The notes beneath the pieces were generated by a model, which did not search any database, was not told where the DNA came from, and was given only the letters and a program-made list of their open reading frames with translations. Shown piece after piece: positions 8,686-17,650 of a stretch of DNA of 64,000 bases. Positions within the stretch are counted from its first letter, which is position 1. Each line of letters begins with the position of its first letter. Position numbers and translations under genes: made by a program. The stretch comes from Candidatus Bathyarchaeota archaeon (GTDB lineage Archaea > Thermoproteota > Bathyarchaeia > Bathyarchaeales > Bathycorpusculaceae). The DNA lies in NCBI GenBank assembly GCA_026014705.1, contig JAOZHU010000025.1:62001-126000 (forward strand), in the 5' to 3' direction.

Positions 8686-9897
8686 CTATCGAGGTTGCTC
8701 TTCAGGCATTCGCGTTTTTCTGAAGAAGCCCCAGAACAGCGCTATGGAAACGATGTAAAATAGCCCTGCCACAAAAAACGGTTCAGCAAGCAACCCTAAA
8801 CCCATAAGCCAAGCGCCTATGAACGTGCTTAACGCGTTAGGCAGCCTCCATAAAGCGCCGCTTAAGCCAGAAGCGGCGCCACGTTCGTCCTCAGCCACCA
8901 ATCCCATTATCATCGACTGCTGCAGCGGGCTTGCCATGTTCATGAGCAACGCTCTTATGCTGTAGACAAAACTGGCTAAGGCAAAATCTGGTGCAAGAGG
9001 CGTCGCGAACATGAAAACCATCGAAGCCGTCTGGGTCACGACAATAGCTTTTACGATGCCGAGCCTCTTAGCCAGCGGCGGAGCAACAAGGGTTCCTGCT
9101 CCAATCAGTATGCTGGATATGCCCAACACTGGACCGCTTATGATGTCGGAAACGCCGTAGCGCAGGCTGAACCACGCAGTCATGAGCGGAACCACCATTC
9201 CTGCTCCGAAAGCAATTATGGCGCCGGCAAAAACGTACTTGGACAAAACTGCCTTTGACTTTCTCGGAAGCAAACTGGTAATACCTGTACTGTGTTTTTT
9301 CAACCGTTTGGACTCGCTGACCTTGAGCATAATAAGCGTGGAAGCTAAACTGAAAAGAGCAATCACTACGTAGAGCAGGATGTGGCTTTCTTTCTTCGTG
9401 AAACCGAACACCTCAAAAACCGCCATGCCCGGTATCACTATACTGCCGAGCCCAAAAGCAATGCTTTGGACAAAACCGTACATTGAAAAGGCACTGTTTC
9501 TCTTTTCATTCTCCGCCTTGTCAGCGAGCAGAGCGCTGCTTGACGCCAAGACCGCCGCTTCGGAAACTCCTTCAAGAATAGCCGCAACCAACAGCAACGT
9601 GGGATCGGTTGTTAGGGCAAACACTGCGAGTATTAGACTCGCCAATATGTTGCCTGCTATGAGCATTTTCTTTCTTCCATAAACATCCGCAGCGATTCCC
9701 AGAAATATGCTGGCAACAAAAGTGGACACGCCCATCAAAGTTATTGCTACGCCCATCAATTCATAGGAAACGCCTTGAACCGCAGTTAGAAAGTAAGATA
9801 TGTCCGTGTAGAACATGCCGTAAGCAACTGAAGGCAAAATAGCCGCACATATCAGGTACGTTGCCTCTTTCGGCATACCTCGATAAACGCTAAACAT
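8686..9897 (-). CDS. Major facilitator superfamily transporter
   Basis: 403 residues, about 12 hydrophobic helices in two halves. The MFS loop 2-3 signature is seen as ADVYGRKKMLIAG after helix 2, and a central charged loop (KVSESKRLKKHSTG) separates the halves. Tetracycline/drug-exporter-like MFS proteins look like this, but the substrate is unknown. It is a single gene, convergent with dppF. Confidence 0.85.
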   Translation of the reverse strand: MFSVYRGMPKEATYLICAAILPSVAYGMFYTDISYFLTAVQGVSYELMGVAITLMGVSTFVASIFLGIAADVYGRKKMLIAGNILASLILAVFALTTDPTLLLVAAILEGVSEAAVLASSSALLADKAENEKRNSAFSMYGFVQSIAFGLGSIVIPGMAVFEVFGFTKKESHILLYVVIALFSLASTLIMLKVSESKRLKKHSTGITSLLPRKSKAVLSKYVFAGAIIAFGAGMVVPLMTAWFSLRYGVSDIISGPVLGISSILIGAGTLVAPPLAKRLGIVKAIVVTQTASMVFMFATPLAPDFALASFVYSIRALLMNMASPLQQSMIMGLVAEDERGAASGLSGALWRLPNALSTFIGAWLMGLGLLAEPFFVAGLFYIVSIALFWGFFRKTRMPEEQPR

Positions 9898-10135
9898 TAT
9901 TCAGCCAAATCCACTTACGCAAACGATTCAGACTACTTGTATAATTATTTTTGCACACGCTCTGCTTTAGACGCATGCAGCAAAAGCCCAAAACCTGAAC
10001 CACTGAGCCAATTTGCATTTCACGGCAGTAAGTACAAGCTTGCACCTACATCACGCGGCTAACTACGTGCAAACCAAGCAAAAGGGAAAAGAATTTTGGT
10101 CGGGAGAGCAGGATTTGAACCTGCGACAGCTCGGT

Positions 10136-10182
10136 TTCTGTGGCCTGAGCAGGCTAGAATGAAGCCCACCGTGGGTGGACCT
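10136..10182 (-). other. Canonical tRNA intron at position 37/38
   Basis: A 47-nt intron following the anticodon. Exon CTGT (positions 32-35) pairs with ACAG near the intron 3' end to form the four-base-pair central helix, flanked by three-base bulges AGA and AAA, which matches the archaeal bulge-helix-bulge. This is the standard place for archaeal tRNA introns. Confidence 0.85.
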
Positions 10183-10189
10183 CTACAGC

Positions 10190-10220
10190 CTCTCCGCCAG
10201 CTAAGCAGCGTTAGCTAGCT
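10190..10220 (-). other. Non-canonical tRNA intron at position 30/31
   Basis: A 31-nt insert inside the 5' strand of the anticodon stem of tRNA-Tyr. It folds as a hairpin (GCTAGCTAA with TTAGCTGGC, about 9 bp), and flanking exon CTCT pairs with AGAG at the intron 3' end, giving a relaxed bulge-helix motif of the type cut by archaeal splicing endonuclease. Confidence 0.8.
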
Positions 10221-10362
10221 CGAGAGCTCTGCCAGGCTGAGCTACCTCCCGACTGCAAAAAAAGGATATAACAAAAGAATTTATGTGTTACGCATCTAAG
10301 CAGTGCATCAATACATTTAAGCCTGTATGAGTGAATAAGTAACGCTGCGGAGGCAGACTGCC

Positions 10363-10863
10363 TTGGTCTGGGAAAGATTGAAAGTCCTAAAGGTTATGGG
10401 CGAAGTTACAGGGCGCTTAGACCTGAACGAGTTCGCGCGGATGGTCGGGTTAACGCCGAATCAAACCGTAGAGCATATGCAAGAGTTGCTGAAGGCAGAT
10501 TTCCTGAGAAAAATAGGCGGCGGATACGGCATAACCGACGCGGGCAAAACACTGCTTAAAGCCATCACACCTGTTCCAGAAGGCGCAGAGTTCCAGTTCT
10601 ACGCCGCAATCGGACAACCTATTGGCGTAGCAGCAAAAAGCGTTTGGGAGTTCTACGAGGCAGTCAAGCAGGTTGCCGCTTGCTCATTAGAGTTCCATCT
10701 GACCAGAGGCGACTTCGAAAATTGGATGCGCACAACTTTAGACGACGCAGAGTTCGCTGAGGAGCTCGCAAGATTAAAAAAACCAAAACTAAAAGGAGAG
10801 AAACTCCGAAAAGCAATCATCAAGGCAGCAGAAAACAAATACGGCTTCGAAAAACTCCAGTAA
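10363..10863 (+). CDS. Winged-helix plus DUF5752-like protein
   Basis: 166 residues from a TTG start behind GGAGGC. Residues 1-70 look like a winged helix (LDLNEFARMVGLTPNQTVEH as the helix-turn-helix, then GGGYGITDAGKTLL as the wing). The C-terminal half has LEFHLTRGDFENWMRTTLDD followed by EELARLKK and LRKAIIKAAENKYG, the pattern of the DUF5752 family. Probably a small archaeal regulator; its target is unknown. It is convergent with trmO with 18 bases between the stops. Confidence 0.6.
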   Translation: MVWERLKVLKVMGEVTGRLDLNEFARMVGLTPNQTVEHMQELLKADFLRKIGGGYGITDAGKTLLKAITPVPEGAEFQFYAAIGQPIGVAAKSVWEFYEAVKQVAACSLEFHLTRGDFENWMRTTLDDAEFAEELARLKKPKLKGEKLRKAIIKAAENKYGFEKLQ

Positions 10864-10881
10864 CGCGCGCTGCGCTCCGCG

Positions 10882-11352
10882 CTAAAGCTTATGCGTTTTT
10901 TCTCTTTCGAGTTTGCGCCACCACTCAGGCACTTTAGCTTTCTTAGGCGCATCCCAGAAGTCAAAGGGTTTAACGTCCAAAACAGGCGTGTTGTTGAACG
11001 CATCGAGTCCACGAACAGTCAAAACGTTGCCTTCAGCCTTGACAAGCTCAACCAGCGTCAGCCCGATTGGGTTTGGACGAAGTTTTGTTCGGGTGGCAAA
11101 AACACCCAGCAACGGCATGTCCTTTCTACCCCGTGGGTGAACCTTCAGTGTTTCCCGCTCTTCACTTGCGATTTCGTTGAGCCAGAAAAGCACAAACAAA
11201 TGTGAAAAACCTGATATGCCTTCCAAGGCTTCAGTCAATTCGCGCTTGATGATTATTTGCGATGTTCGGTCCTTGTCTTTGACCCCATTGCTTGCGGCTT
11301 CAGTTTTTACGAAACCTATGGGGGTCAGGACGATACTTCCTTCAGAAGCCAT
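10882..11352 (-). CDS. trmO: TrmO-type tRNA methyltransferase (UPF0066/YaeB family)
   Basis: About 156 residues. Family hallmarks are LTPIGFVKT at the N-terminus, GISGFSHLFVLFWLN, HPRGRKDMPLLGVFATR, RPNPIGLTLVELV and FNNTPVLDVKPF. Characterised bacterial members use S-adenosylmethionine to N6-methylate the threonylcarbamoyl-adenosine at position 37 of tRNA-Thr; the archaeal role is inferred. I start at MASEG because the family begins there; an in-frame ATG lies 15 bases further out. Confidence 0.85.
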   Translation of the reverse strand: MASEGSIVLTPIGFVKTEAASNGVKDKDRTSQIIIKRELTEALEGISGFSHLFVLFWLNEIASEERETLKVHPRGRKDMPLLGVFATRTKLRPNPIGLTLVELVKAEGNVLTVRGLDAFNNTPVLDVKPFDFWDAPKKAKVPEWWRKLEREKTHKL

Positions 11353-11458
11353 AGCGCATCTACACAAGGTTTGAATGTGGATAAAACTATAAAAGTGTTC
11401 CAGTTGGAACCGTAAACTCTATATTTCTTGATGAAGCCTCTCTTTCAATGGCTCCAGC

Positions 11459-11536
11459 GGGCCCGTAGCTCAGTCAGGCCAGAGCGGCGGACTCTTAATC
11501 CGTAGGTCGCGGGTTCAATTCCCGTCGGGCCCGCCA
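11459..11536 (+). tRNA. tRNA-Lys (CUU), no intron, encoded CCA
   Basis: GGGCCCG/CGGGCCC acceptor, D arm GCTC/GAGC, anticodon stem GGCGG-type GCGGA/TCCGT, loop CTCTTAA with anticodon CTT, T arm GCGGG-TTCAATT-CCCGT, discriminator G and an encoded CCA at 11534-11536. The cloverleaf closes without an intron. A TATA-like CTCTATATTT lies about 40 bases upstream. Confidence 0.95.
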
Positions 11537-11589
11537 CACACAGAATTCTTACCCCACCATCTTGGATTTGGTTTGTCACGCATAACTTA

Positions 11590-12771
11590 TCAAAAGGGTA
11601 CTTTTGGCTGCTGCAGCGACTTGAGTAGTTTCGAGAATACCGGCAGAACTGTTATCATGGAGCCGATGACGGCTATTGCGGTTACGGTTAAGAAGTCGTC
11701 GCTCACGATGCCCATAGCAACGCCTTCATACGCGATTATGAAAGACATTTCAGCCCTTACCGCAAGCCCCAGAGTTAAAGTCAAAAGGGTTTTGCCGCGG
11801 AATCCTGCCAATCCTCCGCCTGCTAAGCCGCCAATAAGTCGCGCAGCAAGCGCCACGCAGAGGATTATCAGACCAACTGGAAGAATGACAAGCATATCCC
11901 ACGGGCTTATGACCAGCCCGATGCTGATGAAGAAGATGGCTGCGAAAATCTCCTTTGTCATCTGAATTTTGTTGGCTAGTTTCTCGCCTACCTTCTTATA
12001 AGGAATTATGGCACCCATTATGAATGCGCCAGTTACCGCTGCTAGCCCCACTTGAGTTGACACAAAAGCCAGGATCAAGCCCAGCCCAAGAAGCACTGCG
12101 AAAAACACTTCATCCGAAAACGCTCGCTCAAACTTTCTAACCATCAACGGAAATACTTTGCTGCCGACATAGATGGATGCAAGAATAAATAACGCTGCGA
12201 TTAATCCGATTCTGAGAAAACTGGTTGCTGAAAATGTGCCTTCTGCGATCACGCCCAGCGTCACGGTGAGTATCAGGATTCCTTCGATGTCGTCAACTAT
12301 GACCGCGGTAAGCAAAGTAGAGCCATGTCTTGTTTCCACTGCGCCTTCCGAGCTAAGCAGCGCTGCTATCACGCTGGTTCCGCTGGGAGCCAAAACCGCG
12401 CCCAGAAGAAACGCAGCTTGCCACGACCAACCTAACTCGAGCCCAATGAAGTAGCCAAATAGCACAGAAAGAATCACGCCGATCGTGGTTAGTAGGAAAG
12501 CTTTGCTTCCCACTTTCCAAAATGCTGAAGCGTCAAACTCTAACCCAGTTGTGAACAGTATCAGCACTGAGCCTAACACTGCCAGCAGGTTGATAACAGT
12601 GATGTCAGTGACAAGCCCAAGCCCTCCGGGACCGCCTATGAACATGCCGACTAATATGGCGCCGATTACGCCGGGCAGCTTCAATTTCTTGAACAATTCA
12701 GAGCCGAGTGAAGCCACAATTATCAACAAACCTATCTGGAACAAGATAGAAATCGCCGGGTCGTTGGGCAT
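11590..12771 (-). CDS. Na+/H+ (or K+/H+) antiporter, CPA2 family membrane domain
   Basis: 393 residues, about 12-13 helices, no TrkA-N or USP domain. It begins with NDPAISILFQIGLLIIVASL and has the CPA2 patterns LGAVLAPSGTSVIAALL and AVIVDDIEGILIL, where the acidic pair (DD) is the presumed ion-binding site. Expected to exchange H+ for Na+ or K+ across the membrane. The next gene is divergent. Confidence 0.87.
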   Translation of the reverse strand: MPNDPAISILFQIGLLIIVASLGSELFKKLKLPGVIGAILVGMFIGGPGGLGLVTDITVINLLAVLGSVLILFTTGLEFDASAFWKVGSKAFLLTTIGVILSVLFGYFIGLELGWSWQAAFLLGAVLAPSGTSVIAALLSSEGAVETRHGSTLLTAVIVDDIEGILILTVTLGVIAEGTFSATSFLRIGLIAALFILASIYVGSKVFPLMVRKFERAFSDEVFFAVLLGLGLILAFVSTQVGLAAVTGAFIMGAIIPYKKVGEKLANKIQMTKEIFAAIFFISIGLVISPWDMLVILPVGLIILCVALAARLIGGLAGGGLAGFRGKTLLTLTLGLAVRAEMSFIIAYEGVAMGIVSDDFLTVTAIAVIGSMITVLPVFSKLLKSLQQPKVPF

Positions 12772-12892
12772 AGCTTAGAATTAAGCGTTAAGCCATATGT
12801 GCTTTTCTGCAATTTCCACGGTAACTTGCAGTGCGCTGATTATTTTAAATATGATATTTACATGTTATTTTCAGCATGGAGGAGTAAGCACT

Positions 12893-13918
12893 GTGACTGT
12901 GCATTTCGTTGAGTGGAACACTAAACGTGACCTGATGAAGGAGGTTAATCGGCTTTACGACGTTGCAGGCACGTTTGACTGCGTGGGAAAAGGCGACCTC
13001 GTCGCTGTTAAATTGCACGTGGGCGAGTTAGGTAACCCTTATTATGTGCAGCCTTTTTTCGTGCATGACATTGTGCGCAGAGTCAAAGAGGCGGGTGGCA
13101 AACCGTTCCTTACTGACACCAACACGTACTATCATGCCCAACGCAACAACGGCTACGATCATATGGTTACTGCTTTGATTAATGGGTTTAACATGGCGCC
13201 TTTCATTGTGGCAGATGGGCTTAGAAGCGAGAACTACCGAGCCATAGAAACCAGAGGAATACTATCTGAAATCGAAGTAGCAGGAGTCATCGCCGAAGCT
13301 GACGCCATGATAGTCGTGTCGCATGATAAAGGTCATGAACTCAGTGGTTTCGGCGGCGCCATAAAAAACTTGGGCATGGGCTGCACATCTCGGGCGGGCA
13401 AGCTGCGGCAACACAGAACGGTAGGTTTGGAAATTGACGAAGCTAAATGCATTGGCTGTTGCAAGTGTAAACAAACATGCGAGTTGAGTCTGCCTGAAAT
13501 CGTCAACGGGAAAGCAATTAATGTTTCGCCTTTGTGTATGCGTTGCCCCGTGTGCTCGCAGGAATGCCCAACAGGCGCTATAAGATTAACGCATAAAGAA
13601 AACCTGTGTAGGGCTCTTGCTTCCGCAGCGTACGGCGTTCTTTCCACTTTCGTTAAAGGCAAGGTTTCTTATGTGAGTTTCGCAAAGGACATCACGCAGT
13701 ACTGTGATTGTTTGCCTGGTCCTGGCGAAATCATGATGAAGGATTTAGGCATCTTTGCAGCGGACTCGGCTGTTTCTGTTGACGCTGCGTTCCTAAGCAC
13801 CATAGACCATGAAGTGTTTAACGACGCGTATGGTGTGGATTGCATGTTGCAGGTTAGGGAAGCAAAGGCGTTGGGCATTGAGGGAGAAATTAAGCCTCAA
13901 ATTGTTACGCTGAGTTGA
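12893..13918 (+). CDS. DUF362 domain protein with ferredoxin-type 4Fe-4S domain
   Basis: 341 residues from GTG preceded by GGAGGAG (12878-12884). The N-terminal and central DUF362 region (VAVKLHVGELGNPYYVQP, AGGKPFLTDTNTYY, FGGAIKNLGMG) carries an inserted ferredoxin module: DEAKCIGCCKCKQTC and LCMRCPVCSQECPTGAI give two CxxCxxCxxxC-like clusters. DUF362-ferredoxin proteins are common in anaerobic archaea and clostridia; they are thought to act in redox or maturation reactions, but no enzyme role is proven. A TATA-like TTTTAAATATG sits about 50 bases upstream. Confidence 0.85.
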   Translation: MTVHFVEWNTKRDLMKEVNRLYDVAGTFDCVGKGDLVAVKLHVGELGNPYYVQPFFVHDIVRRVKEAGGKPFLTDTNTYYHAQRNNGYDHMVTALINGFNMAPFIVADGLRSENYRAIETRGILSEIEVAGVIAEADAMIVVSHDKGHELSGFGGAIKNLGMGCTSRAGKLRQHRTVGLEIDEAKCIGCCKCKQTCELSLPEIVNGKAINVSPLCMRCPVCSQECPTGAIRLTHKENLCRALASAAYGVLSTFVKGKVSYVSFAKDITQYCDCLPGPGEIMMKDLGIFAADSAVSVDAAFLSTIDHEVFNDAYGVDCMLQVREAKALGIEGEIKPQIVTLS

Positions 13919-14420
13919 AGAGTGAAGCGCGGTTTTTTCGAATAAACGGGGCTGCAGCGTTTTCGGTCTTGAAGTTTGTAGTAGATAGCGTTGAATACTT
14001 GCTTAAATGGAAAAAATGTGATGGAAGCCTTCTCCTTCCACCTTTGCACTGGAAAAGCGTATGTGGAATCGTTAATAAAACGTTTATGTCGGCATCGTTA
14101 TATGTCATGTTTGGCAATATGCGCGGTGCTTCGGCGCGTTGAGCCGCTATGATGGTTTGCGGTTAAGGGTTTCGCCAAATATTGTAGGGGCATTGGCTCC
14201 AACAGTAGGGGCTGCCCTTATAAATGCAGTTTTTGCATTCTAGTCTGTCAAAAAGTCGGCGTCTGCTCAAAAAAGTCCACGTTTTACTGATAGTCACGCA
14301 GCCGTTTTAAGCTTGCGGTTAACGCAGTTGACATGCAGTTGAATTGGCATGTTTTCATGTAAAAGAAGGTTTCTGTGCAGCTAAAAGTTTAAAAACGCGG
14401 TTGAGCCCACAAAGCCAAAA
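13919..14420. other. 500-base intergenic region without recognised gene
   Basis: An ORF runs in from 13915 but has no ribosome-binding site or recognisable protein pattern. The stretch holds two near-copies of GTAGGGGC around 14184-14212. It ends with a TATA-like AGTTTAAAAAC at about 14386 in front of the small membrane-protein gene. No RNA family was recognised. Confidence 0.4.
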
Positions 14421-14546
14421 ATGGTGAACTATATGCTTGACTTTACAACCATGATTGCAATCGGTTTAGGCGTTGTAGCGTTGGCTGTGTCCTTCGTTGA
14501 ATACGCTTTCGCGAGTAAAAAACGGCTGAAAACAGAAAGTTGCTAA
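14421..14546 (+). CDS. Single-span membrane mini-protein
   Basis: A 41-residue ORF starting ATG, with one clear membrane helix (MIAIGLGVVALAVSFVEYAF) and a basic tail SKKRLKTES. A TATA-like TTTAAAAAC about 35 bases upstream supports expression from its own promoter. Small size and lack of homology by eye keep confidence moderate. Confidence 0.4.
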   Translation: MVNYMLDFTTMIAIGLGVVALAVSFVEYAFASKKRLKTESC

Positions 14547-14674
14547 GCTAGATACTCAATGAAACAGGCTGTTTAGCCTTGAAGTCAAATAAGCAGTCGT
14601 GGAAATGTTTTTTTGAAACCAAAAAACATAACCATTACTGCGCATTAAAGCCGTATGGAAAGAGGATTGTGAAG

Positions 14675-14857
14675 ATGACTGAGAAAATGGACAAAGAGCA
14701 TATTCAGGAGTTGAAGGAGATGATTCAGGCAAAAAAGCCTCAGGAACCCGTGGAAAAGGTTCTCGTCAACTTCTGCGCACGTCACGCTGTTTCTTTAGAC
14801 ACATGCAGAAAACACTATGAAAAGTTGGTTGCTGAGGGAGAAGTCAAAGAAAAATAG
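14675..14857 (+). CDS. Small alpha-helical protein, unknown
   Basis: About 60 residues starting at ATG behind GAGGATTG: a charged helix KEHIQELKEMIQAKK, then EKVLVNFCARHAVSLDTCRKHYEKL. The Cys-His spacing (CARH, TCRKH) could bind metal, but the second half also resembles a small helix-turn-helix. The reading frame is open further upstream to a TTG at 14579, with no supporting signal. No family recognised. Confidence 0.45.
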   Translation: MTEKMDKEHIQELKEMIQAKKPQEPVEKVLVNFCARHAVSLDTCRKHYEKLVAEGEVKEK

Positions 14858-14904
14858 CCAGTTCCACGAGCCTTTAGTTCCCTTTTCCGAGTTTTTGTGG
14901 GTTT

Positions 14905-15014
14905 GCTGAGGCTCCGAGCGGTTTAAGGAAGGAGAAAGAGAGGAATGAGACTCTCTAGAAACAACAGCTACTACTGCGTAAACTACTTTTTTCGCTCAGA
15001 GCCCTTTCAGCCCC
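14905..15014 (-). ncRNA. Structured 3' RNA element, copy A
   Basis: Lies about 80 bases downstream of the stop codon of the first propeller gene, on its transcript strand. Written on the plus strand, GCTGAGGCTCCGAGCG at the left pairs with CGCTCAGAGCC...CAGC at the right, with one C-A mismatch. The internal part shares GGAGAAAGAG and AACAACAGCTACT with copy B. See copies B and C for base changes that keep the pairing. Function unknown; it could be a terminator, a stability element or a regulatory RNA. Confidence 0.6.
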
Positions 15015-15094
15015 AATCAGTCGATGTTTAATCCATGATTGCGAATTGACTAGGAAAAAGAGGGAAGAGAGTACTGTATAGTTTTTGTGCATGG

Positions 15095-17650
15095 TTATTT
15101 CTTCCTGAGCAATAGTATTCCAACTATAGCCAATGCGAGTATCATCGCGATTCCAACGCCAATTATGGTCAAGGTATTGTCAATTGGTTGCGGATATTCA
15201 GGTGCTGCTGTTGCTGGAGGTGCTTCAACTGCTACTGCGTAGGTTTGAGCATATGAGGGCCAGTAAGATTCAGAACCAGCGAAAGTTGCTATGATAGTGT
15301 ATTTGCCTGATATGTCTGGTTCCCAAACAAAGCCGAAGGTGCCGCTTGCATCCGTTGTGGTTGTGCCTATGCTTCGGTAGTTGCCGTTAGCGTCAAGTAC
15401 ATTCAGTGATACCGCGACGCCAGTGACTTCTGTCGGGCATGGCTTCTGCATGTAAACGTACTGCATCCATTCGCTCATGCTTGCGTCAGAGACCGCTGGG
15501 ACTCCGTTTGGAAAACGTGCTGCCTGTTCTTTTTGCTTTGTGCCAGCAGAGATATCGATCACTGTGCCTCTTATGATTGCGCTGGTTCCCACCGTGACAG
15601 CAGTCATAGGAGCCTCAACCGTAGTGGCGCTGGGACCCTTGCCGAAGCAGTATATTTGTTCGTCAAACAAGTTGAGACCTACAAAGTAGCCATCTGCGAC
15701 AGCGTAACCCCATGGAACATACCCTGAGGCACCGTGGAAAGGTATAGTCCATATTTCATCTCCAGTAGTGGCGTTGAGGCAAATTAGTGGCGCGCCTTTC
15801 CAGTATGGTGCTCCGCATGAGTGCTCATTCGTGTGCAAGTAAAGTTTTCCGTCTGCTACCGCGGCAACGCCGAGTGGGTAGCCTGGATAAGGCGAAGCGA
15901 ATCCAGCCATAGTAGCAGTGCTGTAGTTCCAGACTTGGCGTCCAGTTTTTGTGTCATAGCAGTAGACCATTCCAGAGTAACCTGTAGAGTAAAGCTTGCC
16001 ATATGCCCTGGTCTGTGTCCAAATCGAGCCGCCTCCTCCAGCGTATATGTTGAATGGGTTTTCTGAGGGCGTTGTCCACAATAGGCTTCCATCGTCTAGG
16101 CTGTACCCTGAATATGACACTGTCTCTTTATCCCAGAAAATGAAGACGCGGTTCACGGGGTCTATGAATCTGAAGCTTCGCGTGAGGTTGCCTGCTGGGG
16201 GGTCATAGGTCTTCATCCACAACAACGAACCTCTTGAAGTTGGCTTCAAGCTTATTGCCCACAATGTGTAAGGCGCCCATGATGTACCGACGGCAGGTAA
16301 AGAACCGTTTCTGCCCAGCAGAACATCGTCATAGATAACGTCGAGGGCGGTTGCTCCTGTTGGCAACCAAGGTATGGAAACGTTCCATGTGTAGGCATCG
16401 CTTGAGTCAACTGATTTTCCGATTGGTCGCCATTGATTGAAGCTTGTGCTCGTGAAATCTTTCGGGTCGGTTGAACCTGTTATGTTGTGGGCCGCAGTGT
16501 TGTTCCATAAAGCCAGCCATTTTCCTGACACGTTAATTACATACCTCAATATCTCGCCGTTGGGACCGTAGACTTCAGTGCCTGAGGGAACGTTGGTGAG
16601 GTTGAATAACCATTTTCCTGTTAGCGGATCATATGCATTAGCGAAGTTGGTTGTCCATAAGTAGCCATTCGGGACGGCGCCGTGCTGGTTCATTGATTCG
16701 TAATCGTAAAGTTGACCGAATGATGGCGCTGTTGATCCTGAGACTCCGAGTTTGTCATTGTACCATATGGTTTCTCCTGTACGCAAATCTACGCAGATGT
16801 ATCCTCCGTTTCCGCCTGTGCTGCCAAAAGGCAGGGTGTAATAGAGTCGTCCGTGTATAACTATTGGGTTCTGAAATTGTCCTTCATATTGTGTTCCATC
16901 GTAGTATGTTATGCCATCTACGCCTGTCCTTGTTCCTCCGACAACGCCTCCGTCCCTTATTGGCTTAGTCCACATTATATGGGGACTATTGGGCGCTGTG
17001 CCGTCCATTTGAACCTTCTGAACCACGTGAGCGCCAGCTAGCCAGTTCGAGGATACTTTGTACCATTCTTGGTTTTGTCCTTCTATTGGTCGCGTCCAAT
17101 ATTCTGTTGGAAGGGGATAGATCGGCGGATCAGGTATTGCTTCCTCCTGTACAGTCAGGGTTGCTGTTGCACTGCTGGTCAAGTAAGTGTCATTTTCGTA
17201 AACGCTGGTTGTGCCTGTGAGGCCCGTGGGACCGATTCGTGATAGTACTTGCTCTGGAAACGTGAACACGAAGGTATATGTGCCGCTTTGGGTGGGCGTA
17301 TATTGGTACCATCCGCTTCCCACAGGGTCGGATGTGAATGGACCTAAGGTTTCTTTGGTGCCATCAGGTTTTGTTACTTCTATCTTGAGATTTCGCCATC
17401 TGTCACCCGCGATGCCTGCTGCTGTTGGCATTACTTTGTCAAGCCAAAACACCAGCGTTACCGTTTGTCCGACACCTACAGGGTTTGGTGAAGCAGTGAT
17501 GTAAGCATAAGTGGGTATTTGCCATGCTGGGGTGTGTGAGTTTGCGATTTGCAGAGTCATTGAAGCAGTGATTGTTAGCACCAGAAACAATGCAATTGCT
17601 GTTTTGGTTTTGTTGGCTGTACCTGTTGTTTTGCTTCTTGAAGTTAACAT
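15095..17650 (-). CDS. Secreted PQQ-type beta-propeller protein 1, membrane-anchored
   Basis: 851 residues. Signal peptide (IALFLVLTITASMTLQIANS), a PNPVGVGQTVTLVFWLDK Ig-like domain with GTYTFVF, then an eight-bladed PQQ-like propeller with recurrent blade motifs such as GYICVDLRTGETIWYN, YCYDTKTGRQVWNYS and LICLNATTGDEIWTI. A carboxypeptidase-regulatory-like fold follows (GVAVSLNVLDANGN, GKYTIIATFAG), then a short linker PEYPQPIDN, a membrane helix and RKK. PQQ dehydrogenase active-site residues are not apparent, so a binding or scaffold role at the envelope is likelier than an enzyme. Divergent from two Lrp regulator genes. Confidence 0.88.
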   Translation of the reverse strand: MLTSRSKTTGTANKTKTAIALFLVLTITASMTLQIANSHTPAWQIPTYAYITASPNPVGVGQTVTLVFWLDKVMPTAAGIAGDRWRNLKIEVTKPDGTKETLGPFTSDPVGSGWYQYTPTQSGTYTFVFTFPEQVLSRIGPTGLTGTTSVYENDTYLTSSATATLTVQEEAIPDPPIYPLPTEYWTRPIEGQNQEWYKVSSNWLAGAHVVQKVQMDGTAPNSPHIMWTKPIRDGGVVGGTRTGVDGITYYDGTQYEGQFQNPIVIHGRLYYTLPFGSTGGNGGYICVDLRTGETIWYNDKLGVSGSTAPSFGQLYDYESMNQHGAVPNGYLWTTNFANAYDPLTGKWLFNLTNVPSGTEVYGPNGEILRYVINVSGKWLALWNNTAAHNITGSTDPKDFTSTSFNQWRPIGKSVDSSDAYTWNVSIPWLPTGATALDVIYDDVLLGRNGSLPAVGTSWAPYTLWAISLKPTSRGSLLWMKTYDPPAGNLTRSFRFIDPVNRVFIFWDKETVSYSGYSLDDGSLLWTTPSENPFNIYAGGGGSIWTQTRAYGKLYSTGYSGMVYCYDTKTGRQVWNYSTATMAGFASPYPGYPLGVAAVADGKLYLHTNEHSCGAPYWKGAPLICLNATTGDEIWTIPFHGASGYVPWGYAVADGYFVGLNLFDEQIYCFGKGPSATTVEAPMTAVTVGTSAIIRGTVIDISAGTKQKEQAARFPNGVPAVSDASMSEWMQYVYMQKPCPTEVTGVAVSLNVLDANGNYRSIGTTTTDASGTFGFVWEPDISGKYTIIATFAGSESYWPSYAQTYAVAVEAPPATAAPEYPQPIDNTLTIIGVGIAMILALAIVGILLLRKK

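Larger units (their letters stand above)
10097..10251 (-). tRNA. tRNA-Tyr (GUA) with two introns and encoded CCA
   Basis: Reading the minus strand: acceptor CGGGAGG pairs with TCTCCCG (C1-G72, the archaeal tRNA-Tyr identity pair, discriminator A73), D arm GCTC/GAGC, anticodon loop CTGTAGA with anticodon GTA, T arm GCAGG-TTCAAAT-CCTGC, and a genome-encoded CCA at 10097-10099. The anticodon stem closes only if two introns are removed: CTCG+G pairs with CCGAG. Removing 31 nt (10190-10220) and 47 nt (10136-10182) leaves a regular 77-nt tRNA including CCA. Exact splice points may shift by one base because of G repeats. Confidence 0.92.

Noticed and set aside
10861-10881. GC-rich GCGCG...CGCGC palindrome between convergent genes as a regulatory site
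   Set aside because: Only about 18 bases separate the two stops; it may be a shared terminator hairpin, but lacks T-tracts and evidence.
13915-14142. 75-residue ORF (starting MKSEARFFRINGAAAF)
   Set aside because: Overlaps the previous stop, starts with TTG without a ribosome-binding site, and has no recognisable composition or motif.
14905-15014. RNA element copy A as a plain terminator
   Set aside because: The helix encloses about 70 bases, the run of T is inside rather than after the helix on the transcript strand, and covariation points to a more specific structure.
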